From the NCBI GenBank assembly GCA_902774165.1, contig CACYHJ010000154.1, positions 1-6,404 on the forward strand: DNA of 6,404 nucleotides, given 5' to 3'. Shown piece by piece: positions 1 to 6,255 of the stretch; the stretch's first letter is position 1; every line of letters starts with the position of its first letter. Source of the DNA: Oscillospiraceae bacterium. Lineage in GTDB: Bacteria; Bacillota; Clostridia; Oscillospirales; Acutalibacteraceae. The position numbers were made by a program, and so were the translations under genes. The notes beneath the pieces were generated by a model that was not told the origin of the DNA, searched no databases, and worked only from the letters and a program-made list of their open reading frames with translations.

Positions 1-1
1 C

Positions 2-250
2 GTTTATATCACCTGCGGGGAAAAGGAGACGCTGTTCCATAACGCCACGGAGGTAGAGTTTTACGAGCTGACCGACGGCGAGATCGAGGCCTATCTCGAT
101 ACCGGCGAGCCCTTTGACAAGGCCGGCGCCTATGGCATTCAGGGCAGAGGATGTTTCCTTGTCAAACGCATCGACGGGGACTTTTTCTCGGTGATGGGCC
201 TGCCCGCGGCGGAGGTTTATCGCGCGGTCAGCGCGATAAACAATGAATAA
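2..250 (+). CDS. maf: Maf family nucleoside triphosphate pyrophosphatase, C-terminal part (5' end outside window)
   Basis: The reading frame is open from the left edge to TAA at 248-250 and gives 82 residues; the N-terminal half, with the usual Maf start motif, lies outside the window. The visible part carries the C-terminal Maf signature: ATEVEFYELTDGEIEAYL, then TGEPFDKAGAYGIQG, then a VKRIDGDFFSVMGLP block. Maf enzymes are cytoplasmic and hydrolyse nucleoside triphosphates to the monophosphate and pyrophosphate, clearing non-canonical nucleotides; overexpression in Bacillus subtilis blocks septation. The DKAGAYGIQG form is that of the dTTP/UTP-type (YhdE) subgroup, so that specificity is the likelier one, by inference. 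The tail after the GLP block (residues about AAEVYRAVSAINNE) is encoded partly by a perfect hairpin at 215-241. The stop overlaps an in-frame ATG of the proB frame by one base (TAATG), so translational coupling to proB is possible. Confidence 0.95.
   Translation, partial: VYITCGEKETLFHNATEVEFYELTDGEIEAYLDTGEPFDKAGAYGIQGRGCFLVKRIDGDFFSVMGLPAAEVYRAVSAINNE
215..241. repeat. Perfect 11-bp inverted repeat in the last codons of maf
   Basis: GTTTATCGCGC (215-225) is the exact reverse complement of GCGCGATAAAC (231-241), with a GGTCA loop. It ends seven bases before the maf stop codon is reached. The TTTATCGC/GCGATAAA core is the same as in the hairpin that begins at the recD2 stop codon (6031-6069). 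No T-run follows, so a classical terminator is not supported, and proB continues directly downstream. Confidence 0.8.
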
Positions 251-263
251 TGGATATAAAAGT

Positions 264-268
264 AAAGG
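264..268 (+). promoter_or_regulatory. Weak ribosome binding site favouring proB start at 280
   Basis: AAAGG lies 11 bases before the ATG at 280. No Shine-Dalgarno-like sequence precedes the alternative ATG at 250, which would add ten residues (MDIKVKAVII) not expected for this family. The spacing is rather long, so support is moderate. Coupling by overlap with the maf stop could still allow initiation at 250. Confidence 0.4.
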
Positions 269-279
269 CTGTGATCATA

Positions 280-1065
280 ATGTATAGCTTGAAGTCCGCA
301 AAACGCATCGTCTTCAAGGTCGGCACGTCCACGCTGACCTATCCGACGGGCAAGACCAATCTGCGCAGGCTTGCGGCGATTGTCCGCGTGCTTTCCGACC
401 TGTCCAACGCGGGCAAAGAGGTCGCGCTCGTCTCCTCGGGCGCCATCGGCGTCGGCGTGGGGAAGCTTGGCCTTCAGGAAAAGCCCTCGGATATCCCGTC
501 CCGGCAGGCGGCGGCGTGCATCGGGCAGTGTGAGCTGATGTTCACCTATGATAAATTCTTCTCCGAATACGGCAAGATCACCGGGCAGCTGCTGATCACG
601 AAAAGCGACGTGGAGAGCGACGAACGCCGCGTGAACCTGATCAACGCCTTTGATAAAATGCTGCAGTACGGCGTGATCCCGATTATAAACGAGAACGATT
701 CCGTCGCGGTGGAGGAAATCACCTACGGCGACAACGACAACCTTTCCGCGATCGTGGCGAAGCTGATCCACGCGGACGCGCTGGTGATTCTGACGGATAC
801 CGACGGGCTGTTCACCGCGAACCCGCAGGAGGACGAGACCGCCACGCTGATCCCGCTGGTGACCGAGATCACGCCGGAGCTGGAATCCATTGCCGGGGAC
901 CGGGGCTCCACCCGCGGCACCGGCGGCATGGTCACAAAGCTTGCCGCCGCAAAGCTCGCCACCGAGGCGGGCATCGACACGGTCATTATGAACGGCAGCA
1001 CGCCGGACGATATTTATAAACTGTTTGACGGCCATACCGTCGGAACCTATTTTAAGGCAAGGTGA
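280..1065 (+). CDS. proB: Glutamate 5-kinase (gamma-glutamyl kinase), short form without PUA domain
   Basis: This cytoplasmic enzyme phosphorylates L-glutamate with ATP to glutamyl 5-phosphate, the first and usually proline-inhibited step of proline synthesis. With the ATG at 280 it has 261 residues, all of them the amino-acid-kinase fold. Visible motifs are KVGTSTLT (from K13), the phosphate-loop segment LVSSGAIGVGVGKLG (about 50-64), IINENDSVAVEE (135-146) followed by YGDNDNLSA, the nucleotide-binding LTDTDGLFTANP (171-182) and RGTGGMVTKLAAAKLA (212-227). The start at 280 gives the usual N-terminus (MYSLKSAKRIVFKVGT). An upstream ATG at 250 overlaps the maf stop but has no ribosome binding site. 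Escherichia coli ProB is about 367 residues because of a C-terminal PUA domain. Here the protein ends just after the kinase domain with a clean stop, as in many single-domain glutamate kinases, so this is not a truncation. proA follows five bases later. Confidence 0.97.
   Translation: MYSLKSAKRIVFKVGTSTLTYPTGKTNLRRLAAIVRVLSDLSNAGKEVALVSSGAIGVGVGKLGLQEKPSDIPSRQAAACIGQCELMFTYDKFFSEYGKITGQLLITKSDVESDERRVNLINAFDKMLQYGVIPIINENDSVAVEEITYGDNDNLSAIVAKLIHADALVILTDTDGLFTANPQEDETATLIPLVTEITPELESIAGDRGSTRGTGGMVTKLAAAKLATEAGIDTVIMNGSTPDDIYKLFDGHTVGTYFKAR
1059..1062 (+). promoter_or_regulatory. Ribosome binding site for proA inside the end of proB
   Basis: AAGG at 1059-1062 sits eight bases before the ATG at 1071 and lies within the last codons of proB, which fits translational coupling. 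A second AAGG at 1054-1057 could serve a GTG at 1062 that overlaps the proB stop as GTGA, with a spacing of only four bases. The ATG at 1071 is preferred. Confidence 0.5.
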
Positions 1066-1070
1066 AGGAT

Positions 1071-2318
1071 ATGAACGAGACGATGATCGAAATGGGCAAA
1101 CGCGCCCGGGAGGCTTCCTATGCGCTTGCGCAGATGACCAGCGCGAAGAAAAACGAAATCCTGCACGCGATTGCCGGCGCGCTGACCGCGAACGCGGACG
1201 AAATCGCCGCCGCCAACGCCGAGGATATCCGCATCGGGCGGGAGAACGGGCTTTCGGAAGCGCTGATCGACCGGCTCTCCTTCGGGGAAAGCCGCGTCTG
1301 CGCCTGCGCAGCCGCGGTGAAGGACGTCGCAGCCCTGCCGGACCCGGTGGGCCGCGCCCTCTGGGGCTCTGAGCACCCGAACGGCATGCGCATCACCCGC
1401 GTCACGGTGCCGCTGGGCGTGATCGGCATGATCTATGAGGCCCGGCCCAACGTGACCATCGACGCCGCGGCGCTGTGCATCAAATCCGGCAACGCGGTGA
1501 TCCTGCGGGGCGGCAAAGAGGCGATCAACTCCAACAGGGCGTCCGTCGCCGTGATGCGCGGCGCGCTGGAATCGCTCGGCCTGCCCGCCGACTGCGTGCA
1601 GCTGATCGAGGATACCTCCCGTCAGTCCTCCACGGATCTGATGCACCTGAACGGATATATCGACGTGCTGATCCCCCGGGGCGGCGCGGGACTGATCCGC
1701 GCGGTGGTGGAGAACGCCTCCGTGCCGGTGATCGAGACCGGCGCGGGCAACTGCCACGTCTATCTTGATGAGACGGCGGACGTTGCCATGGCGGCCCAGA
1801 TCGTGTACAACGCGAAAACCAGCCGTCCCTCGGTCTGCAACGCCTGCGAGAGCCTGCTGGTGCATCAGAATATCGCCGAAAAGGCGCTGCCCGCCGTCGC
1901 GGCGCGCCTTGCGGAAAAGAACGTGGAGATCGTCGGCGACGAGACCGTCTGTGCGATTCTCAAAGACGCCGCTCCCGCGACGGAAGCGGATTGGGGCACG
2001 GAATATCTCGATTTCAAGATCTCGGTCAAGACCGTTTCCGGCGTGGATGAGGCGATCCGGCATATCAATCAGTACAGCACTCATCACAGCGAGGCGATCG
2101 TCACGGAAAGCTACGAAAACGCCGAAAAATTCCTGAACGGCGTGGATTCCGCGGCGGTCTACGTGAACGCCAGCACCCGCTTCACCGACGGCGGCGAGTT
2201 CGGCTTCGGCGCGGAGATCGGCATTTCGACGCAGAAGCTGCACGCCCGCGGCCCGGTGGGCCTTGAGGCGCTGGTGACGACGAAGTATCAGATCCGCGGC
2301 GGGGGACAGGTCAGATAG
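1071..2318 (+). CDS. proA: Glutamate-5-semialdehyde dehydrogenase (gamma-glutamyl phosphate reductase)
   Basis: This enzyme reduces glutamyl 5-phosphate with NADPH to glutamate-5-semialdehyde, which cyclises to pyrroline-5-carboxylate; it is the second step of proline synthesis. From ATG 1071 the protein has 415 residues, against 417 in Escherichia coli, so it is full length. It has the aldehyde-dehydrogenase fold. The N-terminal helix MGKRAREASYALAQM is followed by NGLSEALIDRL, then the family signature YEARPNVTIDAAALC (from Y122) and the cofactor segment KSGNAVILRGGKEA. VCNACESLLVH carries the catalytic cysteine, Cys259. The C-terminal half contains STHHSEAIVTE, DSAAVYVNASTRFTDGGEFGFGAEIGIST and LHARGPVGLEALVTTKY, all typical. 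It starts five bases after the proB stop, with its ribosome binding site inside proB, so ProB and ProA are probably made together; the two enzymes are thought to channel the labile acyl phosphate. Possible alternative starts are GTG 1062 and ATG 1083. Confidence 0.98.
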   Translation: MNETMIEMGKRAREASYALAQMTSAKKNEILHAIAGALTANADEIAAANAEDIRIGRENGLSEALIDRLSFGESRVCACAAAVKDVAALPDPVGRALWGSEHPNGMRITRVTVPLGVIGMIYEARPNVTIDAAALCIKSGNAVILRGGKEAINSNRASVAVMRGALESLGLPADCVQLIEDTSRQSSTDLMHLNGYIDVLIPRGGAGLIRAVVENASVPVIETGAGNCHVYLDETADVAMAAQIVYNAKTSRPSVCNACESLLVHQNIAEKALPAVAARLAEKNVEIVGDETVCAILKDAAPATEADWGTEYLDFKISVKTVSGVDEAIRHINQYSTHHSEAIVTESYENAEKFLNGVDSAAVYVNASTRFTDGGEFGFGAEIGISTQKLHARGPVGLEALVTTKYQIRGGGQVR

Positions 2319-2327
2319 AATTACGGA

Positions 2328-2357
2328 TTCATAGACCGGTCGAAAACGGCATATGAT
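2328..2357 (+). promoter_or_regulatory. Weak sigma-A-like promoter candidate before the amidase gene
   Basis: In the 71-bp spacer between proA and the amidase gene, TTCATA (2328-2333) and TATGAT (2352-2357) resemble -35 and -10 boxes, with an 18-bp spacer. The -10 differs from TATAAT at one base; the -35 matches TTGACA at four of six. The spacer is AT-richer than its surroundings and has no hairpin terminator, so transcription from upstream may also continue into the amidase gene. Confidence 0.25.
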
Positions 2358-2389
2358 GAAATAAAAGACTTTGAAAGCCCGGAGAGAGC

Positions 2390-3808
2390 ATGAACAGAGA
2401 AAGTACAAAGAAAAAGAATCGGAAGAATAACGGCGCGATCCTCAAGGCAGCCTTGGCGGTCGCGCTGGTTGTGATTGCCGCGCTTTCCGGGGCGCTGATT
2501 TATGTGACGGTGGTCAGCCCGGTGAACGTGCTGACCGGGACGGGAAAGATCCTGCTTGGAAAATCCGGCGTAAAAGAGACGGAATATTCTTATTACGATA
2601 AAAACGGAAAATCTCTGCTCACGCCCTATGCGGACCACGGTCTCGGTACCGGGATGATGTGCGAGGTGATCGTGCCTTACGGCGAGTGTACCGACGGCGC
2701 GAACGAGAGCAACAGCTCCGACCCGCTGTATTCGCCGCTCGCGCGGGGCACGGTGGACCGGGTCGTCTCCGTCGCAGGCAGCGCGGAACAGCCGGTTTAC
2801 GTGCTGGAAAGCGGCGTGAAGATCAACGACGAGTACATAAAAATCACCGATCCGGGGTATCTGCTGCCGGAAAACGCGCTGACCCTCCACGGGACGGAAC
2901 CCGTAAACGGCGGGCTGAAGCTGATTTTTGACACCCGGTGGGCGGTCCCCGTGACGGTGACGCTCGGCCCGCAGTCCTACGCCGTCGGCTATCAGGGCAG
3001 GGCGTTCAACGTGTCGAAATTCACCGCGAAGTATATGGACATCCGTTTTGCCCGCACCGCGTCCCTCGACGCTTTGCCGGACCTGTCGGAAAGCGATACG
3101 GTGAAGAAATGCGAGTGGATCGACGCCGAGGGCGGCGGCACGCTGCGGCTGTATCTGCGCAGGACCGGCGCGTTTTACGGTTATTCCTACGAGCTTGACA
3201 AAAACGGAAGGTTCGAGTTCGTGATCAAAAAGAATATCCGCCGGGACGCGACGCCCACGGTCGTGATCGACCCCGGCCACGGCGGCTCGGACCCCGGCGC
3301 CTGCAGCGGGGACGGTACGGTCTGGGAGAGCGCGATGACCCTCGGGATCGCGCAGGCGCTGGCGGATCTCCTCTCGGAGAAGGGCGTCCGCGTCGTGATG
3401 ACGCGGCGGGACGACGTTTACGTCTCGCTGGAGGAGCGCGCGCTGATCACCCGGAAGTATTCTCCGGATCTTTTTGTCGCCGTGCACTGCGACAGCGCGG
3501 AGAACGCCGAGGCGTACGGATCGCATACCTTCTATTATAAAAATTACTCCGCGCCGCTGGCGAAGAGCATTCAGAAATATCTGGGGCAGGTTTACGGGGA
3601 GCTGTATCCCGGCGACGGGGCGGCGGACAAGGGTATAAAGTTTTATCCCTTCGCCGTCACGCGGGTCGAGGAATGCCCCTCGGTGCTGGTGGAATGCGGC
3701 TATCTGTCCAATGAAAGCGATTTCGCGTTCATCAATTCCGGCGCCGGGCGGGTGAAGATCGCCGGCGCCCTCGCCGAGGGGATTCTGGAGCAGCTGAACG
3801 TGAGATAA
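2390..3808 (+). CDS. Membrane-anchored N-acetylmuramoyl-L-alanine amidase (Amidase_3 domain)
   Basis: This protein of 472 residues probably cleaves the amide bond between N-acetylmuramic acid and L-alanine in peptidoglycan, at the outer face of the membrane. A basic N-terminus (RESTKKKNRKN) is followed by one hydrophobic segment (about 20-42) with no clear cleavage site, so it reads as a signal anchor with the rest outside. The C-terminal domain (about 289-472) is a zinc amidase. VVIDPGHGGSDPGA holds His297, VWESAM holds Glu313 and VAVHCDSAE holds His366, the three expected zinc ligands. VLVECGYLSNESD holds the catalytic Glu435. Residues 43-288 are not assigned. The last part (about 211-281) looks beta-rich and could be an AMIN-like wall-targeting domain, which is only a guess. 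The start is supported by GGAGAGAG at 2381-2388. Roles in cell separation, sporulation or wall turnover cannot be told apart from the sequence. Confidence 0.9.
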   Translation: MNRESTKKKNRKNNGAILKAALAVALVVIAALSGALIYVTVVSPVNVLTGTGKILLGKSGVKETEYSYYDKNGKSLLTPYADHGLGTGMMCEVIVPYGECTDGANESNSSDPLYSPLARGTVDRVVSVAGSAEQPVYVLESGVKINDEYIKITDPGYLLPENALTLHGTEPVNGGLKLIFDTRWAVPVTVTLGPQSYAVGYQGRAFNVSKFTAKYMDIRFARTASLDALPDLSESDTVKKCEWIDAEGGGTLRLYLRRTGAFYGYSYELDKNGRFEFVIKKNIRRDATPTVVIDPGHGGSDPGACSGDGTVWESAMTLGIAQALADLLSEKGVRVVMTRRDDVYVSLEERALITRKYSPDLFVAVHCDSAENAEAYGSHTFYYKNYSAPLAKSIQKYLGQVYGELYPGDGAADKGIKFYPFAVTRVEECPSVLVECGYLSNESDFAFINSGAGRVKIAGALAEGILEQLNVR

Positions 3809-3840
3809 AGCCGGAGCTTTTCCGGGGAAAGGAGATCGGA

Positions 3841-6033
3841 ATGCCGGATCAGGTTGAAACACTGGACTGTATTGTGGAAGACGTGACCTTTCACAACGCC
3901 GAGAACGGGTTCTCCGTGCTGGACGTGAACGTGGGCGGCGATCTGATCACCGTCGTGGGCACGTTTTACGACGTCGGTCCCGGCGAGGAGCTGCGCGTTT
4001 ACGGGCGCTGGGGGAACCATTCCATCTTCGGCAGGCAGTTTCAGGCGGAATCCTTCGAAAGCAAGCTGCCGGATACGGCGGCCTCGCTGCTGCGCTATCT
4101 TCCCGCCGGCATGATCAAGGGCATCGGCCCGAAAACCGCCCGGCGGATCATCGAGCGCTTCGGCGAAAACAGCTTTGACGTGCTGGAAAAGGACTACGAG
4201 CGGCTCACGTTTATCAAGGGGATCTCAAAAGAGAAGGCAAAAAAAATCTCCGACGAATTCAACCGTCAGTTTTCCATCCGCAACGTGATGTCGGAGCTGG
4301 ATAAATACGGCATCAAGCCGCCGGAGTGCATCCGCATTTTCAAACGGTTCGGCGCAAGCGCCGTGGAAATCGTCAAGCGCAACCCTTACGTGCTGTGCGG
4401 CGAGATCCGGGGCTTTGACTTCAAGCGCGCCGACGAGATCGCCGGAAAGCTTGACGAAAAACCGGAGACCCGGTTCCGCGACGAGGCGGGCATCCTGCAC
4501 GTCATGCGGCACAATCTGGGCAACGGCCACACCTGCATCCCCCGGGACAAGCTGGGGGATCCCTGCGGGCGGCTTCTGGATGAGACGGAAAATCTGGTGG
4601 AAGAAACGCTGGATCAGCTGATCGAGCGAAAGGAACTGGTCTCCTGTGAGATCGACGGCAGAGAATTTATTTTCCTTCCGGATCTTTACCGCAGCGAATA
4701 TAACGCGGCGCAGCGTCTGTCGGCGCTGATGAAATTCCCGCCCATCACGAAGGACGCGCCGGACGATATGATCGACGAGATCGAACGGGAAAACGGCATC
4801 CGGTACGCGCCGGAGCAGCGGGAGGCCATCAAGAAGACCGCCGCCGGCGGCGTGGTGGTGCTCACGGGCGGCCCCGGCACCGGGAAAACCACCACGGTCA
4901 GGGGCATTATCCGGTTTTTTGAAAAACGGGGGTTGAACGTGCTTCTGGCGGCGCCCACCGGCAGGGCCGCGAAACGCATGAGCGAGCTGACCGGCCGGGA
5001 GGCAAAGACCATCCACCGCCTGCTGGAGGTGGAATGGAGCGACGACGAAACGCCGGTGTTCGCCCGGGATTCGCTGCATCCGCTGGATGCGGACGCCATC
5101 ATCGTGGACGAGCTTTCGATGGTGGATATCACCCTGTTCGACGCGCTGCTGAAGGCGGTGCCCTTCGGCTGCCGTCTGATCCTTGTGGGCGACTGCGACC
5201 AGCTGCCGCCCGTCGGCGCGGGAAACGTGCTGCTGGACACGGTGGAATCCGGCCTTGTGCCCGTCGTGCGGCTGACCGAGATTTTCCGGCAGGCGCAGCA
5301 GAGCCTGATTATCATGAATTCCCACCGGATCCTGCGGGGCGAGCCGCCGGAGCTGAACGTCAAAGACAACGATTTTTTCTTTATCGACCGCTATACGTCC
5401 CTTCAGACCGCGTCGCTGGTCTGCGAGCTGATGTGCACCCGGCTGCCCGGCGCCTACGGATATGACCCGACGGCAGACATTCAGGTGCTCTGCCCGTCAA
5501 AAAAAGGCGACTGCGGCACGGTGAACCTCAATAACCGTCTTCAGGCGCTGCTCAACCCGCCTGCGGAGGGAAAGAACGAGGTCAGCTCTCTGGGCAGGAT
5601 CCTGCGGGAGGGCGACAAGATCATGCAGGTGCGCAACAATTACGACATCGACTGGAAGCGCGGCAAGGAGGAGGGCACCGGGATCTTCAACGGCGATACG
5701 GGAATCATAAAAAAGATCGACAAACGCGCTGGAGTCATGGTGGTCGACTTTGACGGCAGGCAGACGGAATACCCCGCGGAGAGCCTTGCGGATATCGAGC
5801 TTGCCTACGCGGTGACGGTGCACAAAAGCCAGGGCAGCGAATACCCTGCGGTGATCCTGCCGGTATTCGACGCCGCGCCGCAGCTGATGTACCGCAATCT
5901 GCTCTATACCGCGGTGACCCGCGCGAAAAAACTGCTGATCGTCGCCGGCAGCCGGGAGAAGCTGATGCAGATGGCGGCGAATAATAAAAAGAACCGAAGA
6001 TATTCGGCGCTGAAGAGTTTTTTGTTGGAGTAA
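3841..6033 (+). CDS. recD2: RecD2-type ATP-dependent 5'-3' DNA helicase
   Basis: This is an SF1B helicase of the RecD2 (Bacillus YrrC) family, found in bacteria largely as a RecBC-independent protein and tied to DNA repair and replication-fork stability. At 730 residues it is near the family's usual 715-800. The N-terminal part (1-about 80) is an OB-like region, followed by helix-hairpin-helix segments at MIKGIGPKTARRI (91-103) and FIKGISKEKAKKI (124-136). The motor follows: Walker A TGGPGTGKTTT with Lys349, APTGRAAKRM then TIHRLLE, Walker B IIVDELSMVD with Asp423-Glu424, GDCDQLPPVGAG (450-461) and RLTEIFRQAQQS (477-488). The last motor motifs are VTVHKSQGSEYP (659-670) and LLYTAVTRAKK (687-697). 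All motor motifs look intact. AAAGGAG (3828-3834) lies six bases before the ATG, and the gene begins 32 bases after the amidase stop, so the two are probably co-transcribed. Its TAA stop is the first three bases of a perfect 18-bp hairpin. Confidence 0.97.
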   Translation: MPDQVETLDCIVEDVTFHNAENGFSVLDVNVGGDLITVVGTFYDVGPGEELRVYGRWGNHSIFGRQFQAESFESKLPDTAASLLRYLPAGMIKGIGPKTARRIIERFGENSFDVLEKDYERLTFIKGISKEKAKKISDEFNRQFSIRNVMSELDKYGIKPPECIRIFKRFGASAVEIVKRNPYVLCGEIRGFDFKRADEIAGKLDEKPETRFRDEAGILHVMRHNLGNGHTCIPRDKLGDPCGRLLDETENLVEETLDQLIERKELVSCEIDGREFIFLPDLYRSEYNAAQRLSALMKFPPITKDAPDDMIDEIERENGIRYAPEQREAIKKTAAGGVVVLTGGPGTGKTTTVRGIIRFFEKRGLNVLLAAPTGRAAKRMSELTGREAKTIHRLLEVEWSDDETPVFARDSLHPLDADAIIVDELSMVDITLFDALLKAVPFGCRLILVGDCDQLPPVGAGNVLLDTVESGLVPVVRLTEIFRQAQQSLIIMNSHRILRGEPPELNVKDNDFFFIDRYTSLQTASLVCELMCTRLPGAYGYDPTADIQVLCPSKKGDCGTVNLNNRLQALLNPPAEGKNEVSSLGRILREGDKIMQVRNNYDIDWKRGKEEGTGIFNGDTGIIKKIDKRAGVMVVDFDGRQTEYPAESLADIELAYAVTVHKSQGSEYPAVILPVFDAAPQLMYRNLLYTAVTRAKKLLIVAGSREKLMQMAANNKKNRRYSALKSFLLE

Positions 6034-6069
6034 ATTCTGATTTATCGCTGCGCGATAAATCAGAATTTA
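6031..6069. terminator. Perfect 18-bp hairpin starting at the recD2 stop codon; possible terminator
   Basis: TAAATTCTGATTTATCGC (6031-6048) and GCGATAAATCAGAATTTA (6052-6069) pair perfectly around a TGC loop. A GC-rich tip over an AT-rich base, placed at the end of recD2, suits transcription termination. There is no real T-run after it, so the termination role is uncertain, while the hairpin itself is certain. Confidence 0.5.
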
Positions 6070-6072
6070 CAG

Positions 6073-6100
6073 TCTCGAGTCTCGAGACCCGAGGCCCAAG
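6073..6100 (-). repeat. Left heptad array, four 7-bp repeats (minus-strand sense)
   Basis: Read on the minus strand, four successive 7-mers occur: CTTGGGC, CTCGGGT, CTCGAGA and CTCGAGA, followed by CT and then the hairpin end. The two outermost copies are identical and the innermost is the most diverged. The array points outwards, as does its partner at 6185-6212. Confidence 0.7.
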
Positions 6101-6184
6101 GTACAAACTTAAAGTCTGTGCGACTTGGTGAAAGCTGAGATAAACCGAGGCTATTTTACTGTAATCCTGCCCGGATTTCAATGC

Positions 6185-6212
6185 CTCGAGACTCGGGCCT
6201 CGGTACTCGGGA
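6185..6212 (+). repeat. Right heptad array, four 7-bp repeats (plus-strand sense)
   Basis: Four successive 7-mers occur on the plus strand: CTCGAGA, CTCGGGC, CTCGGTA and CTCGGGA, followed by CT at 6213-6214 and then directly by the 19-bp hairpin. Phase and end point (the CT before the hairpin) mirror the left array; the left side has one extra base before its hairpin. Confidence 0.7.
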
Positions 6213-6214
6213 CT

Positions 6215-6255
6215 TAAAATCTGATTTAACGGCTCCGCCGTTAAATCAGATTTTA
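6215..6255. terminator. Perfect 19-bp hairpin ending at the stop codon of the convergent gene; possible terminator
   Basis: TAAAATCTGATTTAACGGC (6215-6233) pairs perfectly with GCCGTTAAATCAGATTTTA (6237-6255) around a TCC loop. The arm starts with an A-run and ends in TTTTA in either direction, so it could terminate transcription from both strands. Its outer 14 bases differ from those of the 6031-6069 hairpin at one position, where the pairing is preserved by a matching change in the other arm. Confidence 0.55.

Larger units (their letters stand above)
6031..6255. repeat. 225-bp nested inverted-repeat intergenic element (MITE-like or terminator-like)
   Basis: This stretch fills the space between the converging stop codons of recD2 and the minus-strand gene, and includes both stops. 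From outside inwards on each side it has a perfect hairpin (6031-6069; 6215-6255), then four 7-bp repeats of the CTCGRGN type in opposite orientation (6073-6100; 6185-6212), then a core (about 6101-6184) that is AT-richer and shows no coding frame. The two repeat blocks, 6071-6104 and 6181-6214, match as inverted repeats at about 25 of 34 positions in exact heptad register. The element begins TA and ends TA, which would fit a TA target duplication as in IS630/mariner-type MITEs. No longer target duplication is seen, and it encodes no transposase. An alternative reading is a two-way terminator array between convergent genes. Confidence 0.7.

Noticed and set aside
250..279. Ten-residue N-terminal extension of ProB from the ATG overlapping the maf stop
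   Set aside because: There is no ribosome binding site, and the added residues are not typical of glutamate kinases; the ATG at 280 gives the normal N-terminus.
3811..3825. Short hairpin CCGGA-GCTTT-TCCGG between the amidase gene and recD2
   Set aside because: A 5-bp stem with no T-run is expected by chance in GC-rich DNA. It leaves the recD2 ribosome binding site free, so neither termination nor translational control is supported.
1047..3862. Two long minus-strand open frames (453 and 513 codons) opposite proA and the amidase gene
   Set aside because: They lie antisense to clearly recognisable proteins, are rich in Arg, His, Ala and Gly as expected for GC-rich shadows, and show no family motif.
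5735..6181. Minus-strand open frame crossing the 3' end of recD2 and much of the repeat element
   Set aside because: It is antisense to conserved RecD2 motifs over most of its length and its start lies in the repeat core. No recognisable domain or ribosome binding site supports it.
6073..6212. CRISPR-like array, because of regularly repeated short units
   Set aside because: Units are only 7 bp, adjoin each other without spacers and occur in two opposed blocks; no cas gene is present.
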